Positions 8,976 to 18,321 are shown, numbered from the stretch's first letter. The stretch is 64,000 bases of DNA from G963667675 sp965197565 (GCA_965197565.1 CBDANK010000003.1:620001-684000), one strand, 5' to 3'. Notes: generated by a model from the letters alone, not told the origin. Program-made: numbers and translations.

Positions 8976-9593
8976 ATGGGTGTTATCCGAGAACTGACTG
9001 TTGAAGACAAAGAGGCAGTGACCCAAAAGGTCTTGGAGGTTTACCAAGGCGACCCGGCCCGCCTGAGAAGCGTATTGCCCGAAGTGGCCGATTTGCTTAA
9101 TGAATTGATCGGCGCGGCGACGGTCCGACGAGGGATCGAGAGCCCCTTCGGTCTAACCGAACGGGAGCGCAATTTCCATAAGGAAGCTCTGGAAAATATC
9201 CTGCGGCGGTTCAAGTCGCTGACCCAAGCAGAAGCTGTGGAGGGACTGGAACACGGCGCCAGTCTGCTGGTAGATGATTTCACTCCGGGGTATCCGCCGC
9301 GGCAAGAACTCCTGAGACTGGTGCGTAAAGTCACCGGGATTCAGCCTCGGAAAACTGGGAAACCTGTAGAGGAAGTCTTAACAGAAGAAGAATCAAGCCG
9401 CACCGTTCCGGTGGTTAGAGGAGTAAACCTGCACCTGACCTGGGAGTTCAAACTGGTGAAAGTTACGATGGACCCTGACCAGTGGCGGTTGCGGGCTCAG
9501 GCGCTAAGCATCATGGGCATAGGGGCGGATACTGTTGCTGATGTTGCCGAGCGCCACGACGATTATCTAGTGGACGCATTCCAGAATGGCTAG
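8976..9593 (+). CDS. Uncharacterised protein paired with a PIN-domain toxin
   Basis: I do not recognise this protein of about 205 residues. It is soluble and charged, with helical N-terminal segments ('EAVTQKVLEVYQGDPARL', 'HKEALENILRRFKSL') and a more mixed C-terminal half. GGGAAAG lies before ATG 8976; GTG 8967 in frame is an alternative. Its last bases overlap the start of the PIN gene, the arrangement usual for antitoxin-toxin pairs, although it is longer than most VapB antitoxins and shows no clear AbrB, RHH or HTH motif. An antitoxin or chaperone role is inference from position only. Confidence 0.6.
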   Translation: MGVIRELTVEDKEAVTQKVLEVYQGDPARLRSVLPEVADLLNELIGAATVRRGIESPFGLTERERNFHKEALENILRRFKSLTQAEAVEGLEHGASLLVDDFTPGYPPRQELLRLVRKVTGIQPRKTGKPVEEVLTEEESSRTVPVVRGVNLHLTWEFKLVKVTMDPDQWRLRAQALSIMGIGADTVADVAERHDDYLVDAFQNG

Positions 9594-9999
9594 GAACATT
9601 CTGGTTGACACCTCGGCCATTTACGCTATCGTGTCGCTGAGCGACCGGTTCCACGCCCAGGCCAGAGAGATTTACTCGGAGCTTCTGGAACGCGGCGACC
9701 GGCTTTATATCACTTCTTACGTTCTAGTTGAATCTTCGGCGTTAATCCACCGGCGACTGGGATCTGAATCCCTGCGGGCGTTTATCGAGTCTATACAAGG
9801 GATTTGGGAAACATTGTGGATTTACCAAAGCACCCATGAGCAACTCTGGAACCGGATGAGAGCTCAGGGGGACAGCAGATTAAGTTTGGTCGACTGGTCA
9901 GTGATAGTAAGTGCCGAAAATACCCGGTCAACGATATTTACCTTTGATTCAGATTTTGCCCAAAAGGGGTTAACCGTAATACCGGTCCAGGCACGTTGA
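9586..9999 (+). CDS. PIN-domain protein, VapC-like ribonuclease
   Basis: This 137-residue PIN-domain protein is the size of VapC toxins, which cut RNA with a metal-dependent acidic cluster. The acids are visible: Asp in 'LVDTSAIYA', Glu in 'YVLVESSALI', Asp in 'SLVDWSVIV' and a late Asp in 'IFTFDSDFAQKG'. It overlaps the preceding 205-residue gene by 8 bp, suggesting translational coupling. The family is clear. Whether it is a toxin or a housekeeping nuclease cannot be decided here. Confidence 0.85.
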   Translation: MARNILVDTSAIYAIVSLSDRFHAQAREIYSELLERGDRLYITSYVLVESSALIHRRLGSESLRAFIESIQGIWETLWIYQSTHEQLWNRMRAQGDSRLSLVDWSVIVSAENTRSTIFTFDSDFAQKGLTVIPVQAR

Positions 10000-10148
10000 C
10001 CCCGCCCTATTGAAAACGTCCAGTGGCGCCCGCCGGACTCCCGCAGCGCCCCAAGCGGGGGTGCTATGATGGGGCCAATGGACTCTATGCCTCAAGATTC
10101 GATGCCGTCTCTAGGCTCCTCTAGGCGCCGGGCCATCATGGAACGGCA

Positions 10149-11459
10149 GTGCTGCCTACCCAAGAAAGCCTCGCCTTGACCTCTTCAGTGGACCAACCGC
10201 CACGGTACCTGGGCTACCTGCTGCTTATCTCGCTACTATTCATGTTGAACGTCACCCTATTCTTCACTCTGAATACGGGGATGGACCTGTACGGCTTCTA
10301 CACTTTGGACCCAGTCTCGGCTTACCCTTTGCCTCTGGTGCTGTGCACCGGGCTGAACGTTCTTCTGGCTATAGCAGGCTATGCCCTCTACCGCTGGCTG
10401 TGCCGGCGCTGGGCCTGGTTCACCGGAGGGCGTTGGGGCCCCTTCACCCGGGGCGCGGTGCTGGCGGGCGCACCGGTGGCTTTGGCCTACGCCCCGAGCA
10501 TTGTCCTTACCAGTCACGGGGGAAAACCCAGTCTTATCGTGGTGGCGGGACTCATAGCCGGGTCGTTGTGCGTCACCCACGCACTCAGAGACTGTGAAAT
10601 GAAGCTGGACCCGATGCTGGTCCGGTACTGGTTCATCGGTGCAATTGGGGCCATTCTGGTTTTCCTTGCCCTTTCCATCGGCGGAATGCTGGTGCTGTAC
10701 TACATCGAACAGATGCCCGCTTCCGGGAACCTGCTGTGGAACTGGGAGTACGAGTGGTCGGACTTGGGATACCCGCGCGAGCAGTTCCAGCAACGCCAAC
10801 GCGACGCCTTGGTTGGCTTTACGCTGACCGGGTCGGGTTTCATGGTTGTGGTGCTTGGCGGAAGCATGTTGGGGGCGATTCTCCGCTGGACGCGGGCGCC
10901 GGAACAGGGCGGCCAGCACCCATCGTCCAGCCTACAGCACCAGGAGGCTCCTCCGTGGGTAACCAGAGTCGCTGTAAATCTGGAGTCCCCCGGCCTATCG
11001 GCGCCGGGCGAAGGGGAGTACGCCGCTATTTTTGGCGGCCATGAGTTTGGAATCACTGGCAGCCAGTACCAGCGATTGATCGCCGACCGGGACGACCTGC
11101 TGAAGGATGTGGAATTGTTGGTGGACAAGGTAGCAGGGGACGTTTTCCTGCGGTCCGGCGGGACCTGGGCCAGGCTCGACTTTCGCATCCGGGGTAGATC
11201 GGCCGGCATCCGGAGCGGCCCCTTCTCCTTGCTGTGCCTATACGCCCGCTATCCGGGGCGGAGGTTCACCAACGGTGAGCTGCGAACGCTGCTTGAACGG
11301 GAGATGGCCAACCGCTCGACGTTAAACATCGGCGACTTCATCGGGCAATTGCAACGGCGTACCCCACCGCTGCCTGTAGAGAGGGACAGCAACGGTTCCT
11401 ATATTTCCGAGTCTGTTAGGGTGTGTCTCTTTGCCCCCCGACTCCGGTCCTACGGTTAG
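10149..11459 (+). CDS. Multi-pass membrane protein with a cytosolic C-terminal domain
   Basis: I do not recognise a named family in this 436-residue protein. The N-terminal 240 residues hold about six hydrophobic segments (for example 'YLLLISLLFMLNVTLFF', 'LVLCTGLNVLLAIAGYAL', 'AIGAILVFLALSIGGMLVL'). The C-terminal 150 residues are soluble and contain 'EFGITGSQYQRLIADRDDLL', then 'FSLLCLYARYPGRRFTNGELRTLLERE', which reads like a winged-helix segment. A membrane-anchored regulator is possible but unproven. The start is GTG 10149; no good ribosome site is visible. Confidence 0.7.
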   Translation: MLPTQESLALTSSVDQPPRYLGYLLLISLLFMLNVTLFFTLNTGMDLYGFYTLDPVSAYPLPLVLCTGLNVLLAIAGYALYRWLCRRWAWFTGGRWGPFTRGAVLAGAPVALAYAPSIVLTSHGGKPSLIVVAGLIAGSLCVTHALRDCEMKLDPMLVRYWFIGAIGAILVFLALSIGGMLVLYYIEQMPASGNLLWNWEYEWSDLGYPREQFQQRQRDALVGFTLTGSGFMVVVLGGSMLGAILRWTRAPEQGGQHPSSSLQHQEAPPWVTRVAVNLESPGLSAPGEGEYAAIFGGHEFGITGSQYQRLIADRDDLLKDVELLVDKVAGDVFLRSGGTWARLDFRIRGRSAGIRSGPFSLLCLYARYPGRRFTNGELRTLLEREMANRSTLNIGDFIGQLQRRTPPLPVERDSNGSYISESVRVCLFAPRLRSYG

Positions 11460-11488
11460 GGCCACACTGACGGCCCCAGAGGCTACTA

Positions 11489-11634
11489 AACCAATACCAA
11501 GGTGGGATGTGCATTTCGGGGTCTTGAAGACAACCAAAAGGACTCCGCAGCTCCTCATTTCACCTTTGGGCCCCTACTGGGTCGCCACTGACAGTGCGGT
11601 CTAGCGATATGTACATTTCACCTTGGCTTTAGTT
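11489..11634. mobile_element. 146-bp miniature inverted-repeat element, copy 1
   Basis: A 146-bp unit with imperfect terminal inverted repeats: the left end reads AACCAATACCAAGGTG and the right end, reversed, AACTAAAGCCAAGGTG. TA lies on both sides (11487-11488, 11635-11636). Copy 2 at 31569-31714 differs by one base in the unit. It has no coding capacity, so it fits a TA-targeting MITE moved by a Tc1/IS630-type transposase. Confidence 0.7.
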
Positions 11635-11867
11635 TAGTTTTGTGAGAACCTCTGTTTCGAACCCCACGAGCTTCCACAGGACGCCAGTCCAGTAGCACAC
11701 GCCGAAGCCAAGGTCCGTCATCTCCTTCAATCAGCCTCCGCACCTACGATTTCGCCTATTCCCGTTCTAGGGAAAGCCTATCCTACGCCTATTCCTGTAG
11801 CTATCCGATGGTTGTCGGCCCTACAATTCTCTGCGGCCTACTAAACGAAAGAGGAGGGCAACGCGGG

Positions 11868-12242
11868 ATGGGCACGAGAATCTGGCTGATTTCAAGCTTG
11901 ATGTTAGTGGCGGTGGTGCTGACCGCCTGCGGAGGAGGGAGCTCAAGTTCGATAGAGGGCGCAATAAAGAAGATAGAAACTGCCCTCAATGCCAACGACC
12001 CCAACGCCGCCGTGTATGAGCTTTGTCAGCCGTCGTTTCGGGACGGAAGGTCCTATGATTATAAGGCCAGAGTAGCCCGGTTAAACGGTCAGGTGGAAGT
12101 CCGAATTGAAGATATCAATGTAAGCGACGATGGCAATCGGGCGGGAGTTGACGTGCTCATTTATGTGGACGGACGGCGCGTGACCAGTGAGGCTTTCCCA
12201 TTGGTCAAAGAAGGCGGAGCCTGGTACACCTTCTGCAACTAG
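11868..12242 (+). CDS. Small lipoprotein, NTF2-like size
   Basis: A 124-residue lipoprotein with signal 'LISSLMLVAVVLTACGGG', whose lipobox Cys follows LTA, then a Ser-rich spacer and a compact domain ('AIKKIETALNANDPNAAVYELC'). ATG 11868 is chosen because GAGGAGG precedes it; the frame is open upstream. The pattern of an early helix pair, a central 'VEVRIEDINVS' strand and an ending 'GGAWYTFCN' suggests a DUF4878/NTF2-like fold, but I am not certain. It probably sits on the outer face of the membrane. Confidence 0.75.
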   Translation: MGTRIWLISSLMLVAVVLTACGGGSSSSIEGAIKKIETALNANDPNAAVYELCQPSFRDGRSYDYKARVARLNGQVEVRIEDINVSDDGNRAGVDVLIYVDGRRVTSEAFPLVKEGGAWYTFCN

Positions 12243-12368
12243 CCACAACCGCTCTAACCCTCCTTATTGTTTTGACTGGCTGCCTGCGACGGTGGCCCAA
12301 GGCCCAGACCAGCCAAGTCCCGCCCTTGGCCCAGTTGAGTCGTAGCAAAGATTCTTAGGAGGCAGATT

Positions 12369-12965
12369 ATGAAGTATTGCCCCGGATGCGGCAATGAAGT
12401 CCAAGAAGGCGCAAAATTCTGCCCTAGCTGCGGGACCAATCTGGCGCAACCGGCGGAGTCTCGGCCTTCAGAGCAACCGGGGTTTCAGATATTGCTCCAT
12501 CTTACCGGCCCCCAACTGTGGGCTTTGCTGGTGCTTTTCATAGGAGGACTGCTGGGATTCATCGGCCTTTGGGTCGACTGGACCGGCGATGATGCCAACG
12601 TAGTGGACTACTTGAGGGAAGGGTTTGGGGATAGCAATCTTCCCTGGTGGACCGGCGTCATCGCCCTGGGCGCAATCATCGGGGTTGTTGTCACCCTCCT
12701 CAATATCGTCTCCACCCTCAGGAACCGTGCGCTGCCATCGAATGGGCAACTGTGCTTCGGCGGCGTCCTGATGGGCCTTTGCCCTCTATTTACCCATATA
12801 GGCTTTGTGGCCTGGCTCGTGGTCGAGTTTCACGGCAGCGGGGGAGACTTCTGGGATACGCTTTGGTCGGGTGAAAGCCCCGGTCTCTGGATTGCCCTCA
12901 CCGGGGGCGTCCTGGCGGTCTGGGCCAATTGGATAGGGGCCCGGATATCTTCATTCAAGATTTGA
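12369..12965 (+). CDS. Zinc-ribbon membrane protein
   Basis: This 198-residue protein starts with a zinc ribbon, 'YCPGCGNEVQEGAKFCPSCG', two CxxC pairs. About four hydrophobic segments follow ('LWALLVLFIGGLLGFIGLWV', 'GVIALGAIIGVVVTLLNIV', 'GGVLMGLCPLFTHIGFVAWLV', 'WIALTGGVLAVWANWIGA'). The ribosome site AGGAGG lies just before ATG. Such zinc-ribbon plus membrane proteins are common in Chloroflexota and mostly of unknown role. It stands alone between two lipoprotein genes. Confidence 0.8.
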   Translation: MKYCPGCGNEVQEGAKFCPSCGTNLAQPAESRPSEQPGFQILLHLTGPQLWALLVLFIGGLLGFIGLWVDWTGDDANVVDYLREGFGDSNLPWWTGVIALGAIIGVVVTLLNIVSTLRNRALPSNGQLCFGGVLMGLCPLFTHIGFVAWLVVEFHGSGGDFWDTLWSGESPGLWIALTGGVLAVWANWIGARISSFKI

Positions 12966-13053
12966 TATTTGCGGTTGTGTCCATCCTAACGAGTTGCCAA
13001 AGCCGGACCCGCTCACAACGGTTGAAGAAAGCTCCCGTGGGAAATGAGAGTGC

Positions 13054-16000
13054 ATGTTGAACAATAGATTGGCGTTCGTGGTCGTAGGCGTGATCATTGT
13101 GACGGTCGCGGTGGGACTCACCGCATGCGGCGGCGGTGACAGGGCCTCGAGCCTAGAGGAAGCGGCGGCACTGCGGCCCACCCATACGCCAACGACTGCA
13201 CCTACTGCGTCGCTATCGCTTTCTCCAACGCCGACGCCCCCGCCCACTGCAACACCAACGCAGACGCCAGAACCTACGCCTTCTCCAACACCGGCGCCCA
13301 CTGCAACACCGACGCAAACACCAGAACCTGCACTTTCTCCAACACCGGCGCCCACTGCAACACCGGCGCTTGCTCCGACTGCGACGCCCGCCCCTGAGAG
13401 CCAGCCTGCGGCCTATGCCAAGCCGGTACCGGAAGACGGCTGGGTCAAGCTGGAAGACAACAGCATCGAAGGCTCCGAGATCCTGGTGGCCAAAGACCAA
13501 CTCATCGTAGTGGCCGTCCCCGGCACAACTAAAGCCGAGATTGTAGAGGCGTTGCAAGAGATAGACGCCGCCATTGTGGGGGAAATCCCGTCGGTGGAAA
13601 TATACCAGGTGGAATTGCCATCGGGCCTTGCGGTGGAGGAGGCGATCGATCGTCTGGAACGGAACCCCGCGATAGAGGCTGCCTCTCTCAACTTTCAAGC
13701 GCAGCAACAGCAGTCCCGGCTGCGACGGCGCGTCACACCCAACGACCCGGGCTTCGAGCGACAGGACTACCTGCGCGAGACCAGGGTGGATGAAGCTTGG
13801 GCTGTCCTGGAGGGATACGTCAGCGCTCTAAAGGGAGATGAGGGCTGGACTATCAGCGATCTCACTAGCGAGGTCGCCATCGCCATAGTGGAGGACAGCG
13901 GCATACAAGGACTGGACGACGACCCTGAGCTCAGGGTCACGGCCCGCTTCGATGTTACTACGGGCACGGCTGCTACCATTCCGAATGGTTACCACGGCAC
14001 CTGCGTTGCCAGTGTCGCTGCCGCCATACCGGACAACGGCATAGGTGTGGCCGGAGTGGCCTGGAATGCCAGCCTGATAGAGGTCATTATCGGCAAAGAT
14101 ACATACTCCATGCTCGCCGGCATTGAACAGGCTGTTTCCATGGGCGCCAAAGTCATAAACGTAAGCACTGCCGGATGGGCTACGGAGTCGGTTGCAGGTC
14201 AACTAGCGCGAATCGTCAGACGAGCGAATGAAGCCGGGGTGCTGATAGTAGCTGCCACCGCTAATGAGCATAAGTTGCACAAAGACCTCGGCTGGTTGAT
14301 TGGGCACGAGCAACTTCCCGCCGCATACGCCGCCGACCACAACAACGTCATATCCGTCGCAGGCATCGAGGACGGGCGCCTCGCCATGGGCTACTACTCG
14401 CCCATCACCTTGGGCGCCCCACCGACTGTGCTGGACTGCGAGTCCTCCGACTCTCAATATCGGAACACTATCCAGGGTACCTCCTTCGTGGCCCCGCAAG
14501 TATCGGGCCTCGCAGCGCTCATCTGGACTATGGACTATGAAGCCAACGGCGAGTTCACCCTGACCCCTGGTAAAGTGCGCCAAATCATGGAAGAGACGGC
14601 AAACAACCCCTACGGTTATCTCCACCTCGGTGCAGGCTCCATCGATGCAGCCGCCGCCCTTGAGCGGACGGCGGAACTGCTGGGCGTGGATATTGCGCCC
14701 GAACCCACGCCGACACCCACTCCGCAACCAACGCCGGCGCCCACGCCTTCACCGCCGCCCAGTGGGGCGGCCGCGGACAGAGCCGCCTTAGTAACCCTCT
14801 ACAACGCCACCGGCGGCCCCAACTGGAGCCGCAACGATAACTGGCTGACCGGCGCCCCCATCGGAGAATGGGAGGGCGTTGGAACCAACAGCAACGGCCG
14901 CGTCAATAGCCTGTGGCTCGCGGGCAACCGGTTGAATGGGGAGTTGCCGCCCGAGTTGGGCAACATCTCAGGGCTGCTGATACTGAATCTACCCAGAAAC
15001 AGTTTGACCGGAAAGATACCCTCCGCTTTGGAGGACCTCTCCGACCTGCAAATACTTTCTCTCCATCAGAACCGGCTGAGCGGGCAAATTCCGGCCGAAC
15101 TGGGTAACCTCCCCAGGCTGGAAACCCTGCGCCTCAATGACAACCGGCTAAGTGGGCAGATACCGCCGGAACTGGGCAGCCTTGCCAACCTGGAAGACCT
15201 GAACCTCTCAGGTAACCGGTTAAGTGGAGAGATACCGCCGGAACTGGGCAACCTCGCCAACCTGGAAGATATGTACCTCAGCGGCAACCGGCTGACCGGG
15301 TGCATACCGGAAGGTCTGCGGGATGTGCCGGAGAACGACTTTTCGGAGCTTGGCCTGCCCTTCTGCGGCGCCCGCCCGCCAGACGCCAGCGAATCCGACC
15401 GGGCAGCCCTGGTCGCCCTCTACAACGCCACCGACGGCCCCAACTGGACTACCAGCACGAACTGGCTGACCGACCGTCCCCTCAGCGAGTGGCACGGCGT
15501 CGACACTGACGACAATGGCCGTGTCACTGGGCTGGACCTTGCTTTTAACGGGTTGAACGGGGAGATACCGCCGCAACTGGGCAGCCTCGCCAACCTTAGC
15601 GATCTGTCGCTCGCTGCCAACCGATTGAGCGGGGAGATACCGCCGGAGCTAGGTAGCCTTTCCAGCCTGGTATGGCTGTGGCTCGGTGGTAACCAGTTGA
15701 GCGGGGAGATACCGCTGGAACTGGGCCGGCTGACCAACCTGGAAGGGCTGGTCCTCGGGCATAACCAGTTGAGCGGGGAGATACCGCCGGAACTGGGCAA
15801 CCTCGCCAACCTGAAAAGGCTGCGGCTCGGTGGTAACCAGTTGAGCGGGGAGATACCGCTGGAACTGGGCCGGCTGACCAACCTGGAAGGGCTGGTCCTC
15901 GGGCATAACCAGTTGAGCGGGCAGATACCGGCGGAGCTAGGCAACCTCTCCAACCTGGAAGAACTGGACCTCTCCGGTAACCGGTTGAGTGGAGAGATAC

Positions 16001-17511
16001 CGCGAGAGCTTGGGAGCCTCCCCAGCTTGAGAGTGCTGTCTCTCATGGAGAATCAGCTGACCGGGTGTATACACGAGGGTCTAAAAGATGTGCAGATCAA
16101 TGACCTTTCGGAGCTTGGTCTGCCCTTCTGCGGAAGTCAAACTGGTGGAGAGTTGCTGCTCACGGTCCAGGAAGACCCTTTCGCTCAGGGGATTTTTCCC
16201 GGGGAAGGCGTCTCCCGAGTCACCCGGGACGTCTTCAGCCTTGTTTTCAGCCGTCTCGTACGGGGCGACGACGGGCAGGAACTGGATTTGGCCGAGTACT
16301 GGGAAGCCTCTCGCGATTTCCGTGAATGGATCGTGGGCCTACGGCAGGACGTCCGGTTTCACGATGGAAGCGGTGCCACCGCTCAGGACGTGACCTATTC
16401 CATTAGGTCCTTGCAAGAAATCCAAGCCCTGCTTGGGTCCGAGCTACGGCAGGAACTTGGTCTATCCTGGATTGCGTGGATCGATGAGGTCTTCCTGATT
16501 GACGACTACACCGTGAGCATTCGGTTCCAAAGGCCCTTTCCTGGATTCAGCGAGGCGATGGCGTCGCCCGCCTTCTTGATAGTTCCCAATGGCATGTGGC
16601 TCGATGTCTTCGGGTCTACCACTCTTGATGAAACAGTCTCGGCGATTGTCGGCTCCGGCCCCTTCCGGGTCGTCGAATATCAGCCGGAAGTGCGGCTCGT
16701 GCTGGACCGGAACCCTCACTACTACGGAATGGCGCTGCCGGACGTAGACCGTCTCATTATCCAAGTTGTTCCCGATAGGGGCTTGAAGCACCCTGGAATT
16801 TGTGCGCCCGCTGGCTCTGCATTTCAGACCTGGTTCCGGGAAATAGCCTCGGTTCCCGGCGACGGCTGCTCGCCGGCCATGCCTATAGATCCGCCCACAC
16901 CGACGCCCCCGGCGGGCGCCTCCATCCTGCTCAATGGGGACTTCAGCGAAGGACTGCTTGGCTGGGACGTGGAAACCAATCTGGGCTGCGGCGACCACAG
17001 TGAAGCGAACCTACTGGGCAGTGATGAGCGTTACTCGAACGTGCTTCAAATCAGGGCCGATGGAAACGGGGGATGCCACACCAACACCATAGTCACGCAC
17101 TCCCTGGACATCACCTTGAGTGACGGCGCCGGAGTATTCTTGACGGCGGACGTGAAGTCGGTGCATTCATCGGTTCGTAATAGCTGCGGTGACACCGGAG
17201 GTGAGATGCCCGCACAAATCCGGCTGCACTACCTGACCAAGCAGGGCGCGGAACGACTGATTTGGTGGACCTTCACCCACAAGACCGGAGGCACTTGTGG
17301 TGACCGCGACGGGTGGGTAGTCTCGGATAAACCTGCATTCGGCTTTAACACTACGGTCCCGCATAACGAGTGGCACAGCTTCACCTCGGCGAATACCAAT
17401 ACGATTGACCCTGACATGGCTCGGATTACCTCGCTGGACATCGCGGGCAGGGGTTGGGACTACGAGAGTAGGATTGACAACGTCCGGCTCATGGTTTCCG
17501 ATGCCGGTTGA
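13054..17511 (+). CDS. Secreted multi-domain lipoprotein: subtilase, leucine-rich repeats, solute-binding-like and C-terminal sandwich-like domains
   Basis: A 1485-residue protein. Residues 1-25 are a lipoprotein signal ending 'VGLTAC'. A Pro-Thr linker runs to about 130 and an I9-like propeptide to about 215. The subtilase (S8) domain has Asp281 in 'VEDSG', His314 in 'YHGT' and Ser477 in 'GTSFVAPQ'. A second Pro-Thr linker at 549-571 leads to two blocks of plant-type leucine-rich repeats (about 574-770 and 779-1027, units such as 'NRLSGEIPPELGNL'), each opened by 'DRAALVxLYNAT'. Residues 1031-1243 resemble the N-terminal part of a family 5 solute-binding protein ('FHDGSGATAQDVTYSI'). The last 200 residues begin 'LLNGDFSEGLLGW', like a carbohydrate-binding-type sandwich. 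It probably works outside the cell as an anchored peptidase. Confidence 0.88.
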   Translation: MLNNRLAFVVVGVIIVTVAVGLTACGGGDRASSLEEAAALRPTHTPTTAPTASLSLSPTPTPPPTATPTQTPEPTPSPTPAPTATPTQTPEPALSPTPAPTATPALAPTATPAPESQPAAYAKPVPEDGWVKLEDNSIEGSEILVAKDQLIVVAVPGTTKAEIVEALQEIDAAIVGEIPSVEIYQVELPSGLAVEEAIDRLERNPAIEAASLNFQAQQQQSRLRRRVTPNDPGFERQDYLRETRVDEAWAVLEGYVSALKGDEGWTISDLTSEVAIAIVEDSGIQGLDDDPELRVTARFDVTTGTAATIPNGYHGTCVASVAAAIPDNGIGVAGVAWNASLIEVIIGKDTYSMLAGIEQAVSMGAKVINVSTAGWATESVAGQLARIVRRANEAGVLIVAATANEHKLHKDLGWLIGHEQLPAAYAADHNNVISVAGIEDGRLAMGYYSPITLGAPPTVLDCESSDSQYRNTIQGTSFVAPQVSGLAALIWTMDYEANGEFTLTPGKVRQIMEETANNPYGYLHLGAGSIDAAAALERTAELLGVDIAPEPTPTPTPQPTPAPTPSPPPSGAAADRAALVTLYNATGGPNWSRNDNWLTGAPIGEWEGVGTNSNGRVNSLWLAGNRLNGELPPELGNISGLLILNLPRNSLTGKIPSALEDLSDLQILSLHQNRLSGQIPAELGNLPRLETLRLNDNRLSGQIPPELGSLANLEDLNLSGNRLSGEIPPELGNLANLEDMYLSGNRLTGCIPEGLRDVPENDFSELGLPFCGARPPDASESDRAALVALYNATDGPNWTTSTNWLTDRPLSEWHGVDTDDNGRVTGLDLAFNGLNGEIPPQLGSLANLSDLSLAANRLSGEIPPELGSLSSLVWLWLGGNQLSGEIPLELGRLTNLEGLVLGHNQLSGEIPPELGNLANLKRLRLGGNQLSGEIPLELGRLTNLEGLVLGHNQLSGQIPAELGNLSNLEELDLSGNRLSGEIPRELGSLPSLRVLSLMENQLTGCIHEGLKDVQINDLSELGLPFCGSQTGGELLLTVQEDPFAQGIFPGEGVSRVTRDVFSLVFSRLVRGDDGQELDLAEYWEASRDFREWIVGLRQDVRFHDGSGATAQDVTYSIRSLQEIQALLGSELRQELGLSWIAWIDEVFLIDDYTVSIRFQRPFPGFSEAMASPAFLIVPNGMWLDVFGSTTLDETVSAIVGSGPFRVVEYQPEVRLVLDRNPHYYGMALPDVDRLIIQVVPDRGLKHPGICAPAGSAFQTWFREIASVPGDGCSPAMPIDPPTPTPPAGASILLNGDFSEGLLGWDVETNLGCGDHSEANLLGSDERYSNVLQIRADGNGGCHTNTIVTHSLDITLSDGAGVFLTADVKSVHSSVRNSCGDTGGEMPAQIRLHYLTKQGAERLIWWTFTHKTGGTCGDRDGWVVSDKPAFGFNTTVPHNEWHSFTSANTNTIDPDMARITSLDIAGRGWDYESRIDNVRLMVSDAG

Positions 17512-17542
17512 GTTTCTGTGAACTCTGACAGGTCCACCCTAA

Positions 17543-17563
17543 CCCTCTCCTTCTGGGAGAGGG
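17543..17563. repeat. CCCTCTCC palindrome
   Basis: Inverted repeat CCCTCTCC-TTCT-GGGAGAGGG in the gap before a lipoprotein gene. The same theme occurs at 52938-52964 and around 53051-53068 and 55156-55173, so it belongs to a dispersed palindromic family. Confidence 0.5.
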
Positions 17564-17597
17564 GACTTTCTAAAAGACTCATAGGAATTCAGAGTAA

Positions 17598-18224
17598 ATG
17601 ATGATTCACGCGGCCCAGTTGACGCGTCGGTTGGTCTGTTGCGTTTTGGTCCTTGTGCTCACGGGCATCCTTGCCGGTTGCGGTGGAGGCTCTGCGCGGG
17701 ATGCTGATTCTCCATTTTCGGGTTCGGCGTCCGGCGACAAGGATTCCTACGGAAACAACGAGTTTAAGATTAAACCACCACAGGGATGGATCGTTAATGA
17801 AAGGGGAGGGTTACGCGACCTGGTGAAATTCACCAATCCGATAACAGACTTCGATGAATACGTGCCCTATGCCGCCAACGTCAGCGTCTTCCAGGAGCCC
17901 GTAGCGGGTTACAGCCTGGATGAGTACATTCAGTCAATCAAGAAAGCGGCTCAAAGAGACCTCGGGGAGTATAGGGTGATCGAAGACGAGAGGGCGAGGA
18001 TTGATGGTCAAGAAGGCCATTTCCTAGGCGCCACACTCCTCCTAGAAGAAGTGCCGGAGGTGGACCTGAAGGAGTTGGGTCTGATAGCACTCCTGAGAAG
18101 CCGCAGCCTTATTCTGATTGATGAGGGCATAGCATACGTAATAACTGCAACGGCGTTAGAGGGTTTTTGGTTCAAGTATGGAGACGTGTTCGACGCCTCG
18201 TTGCGGAGCTTCAAGCTTGATTAG
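17598..18224 (+). CDS. Lipoprotein with a PsbP/DcrB-like domain
   Basis: A 208-residue lipoprotein with signal 'LVCCVLVLVLTGILAGCGGG' (lipobox LAGC). The mature part starts with 'FKIKPPQGWIVNE', followed by 'SVFQEPVAGYSLDEYIQSIKKAA' and 'IDGQEGHFLGATLL', and ends 'FDASLRSFKL'. That pattern of a 'PxGW' strand, a helix and a closing 'SF' strand is typical of PsbP-like/DUF1795 domains. It is probably surface-exposed; its substrate is unknown. Confidence 0.75.
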   Translation: MMIHAAQLTRRLVCCVLVLVLTGILAGCGGGSARDADSPFSGSASGDKDSYGNNEFKIKPPQGWIVNERGGLRDLVKFTNPITDFDEYVPYAANVSVFQEPVAGYSLDEYIQSIKKAAQRDLGEYRVIEDERARIDGQEGHFLGATLLLEEVPEVDLKELGLIALLRSRSLILIDEGIAYVITATALEGFWFKYGDVFDASLRSFKLD

Positions 18225-18321
18225 CGCCGCACTAGGGCCATCCATCGGTGTGCCTACACCCGCGGTGTGGATGCCGTTGTTACCGCATCCTCGGCGCGCC
18301 CGTTGCGGTGAGATTAAGCTG

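Noticed and set aside
11640..11670. TTCGAACCCC resembling a tRNA T-loop
   Set aside because: No matching acceptor, D or anticodon stems could be found around it.
13150..13400. Repetitive GC-rich sequence resembling a repeat array
   Set aside because: It is the in-frame Pro-Thr linker of the 1485-residue protein.
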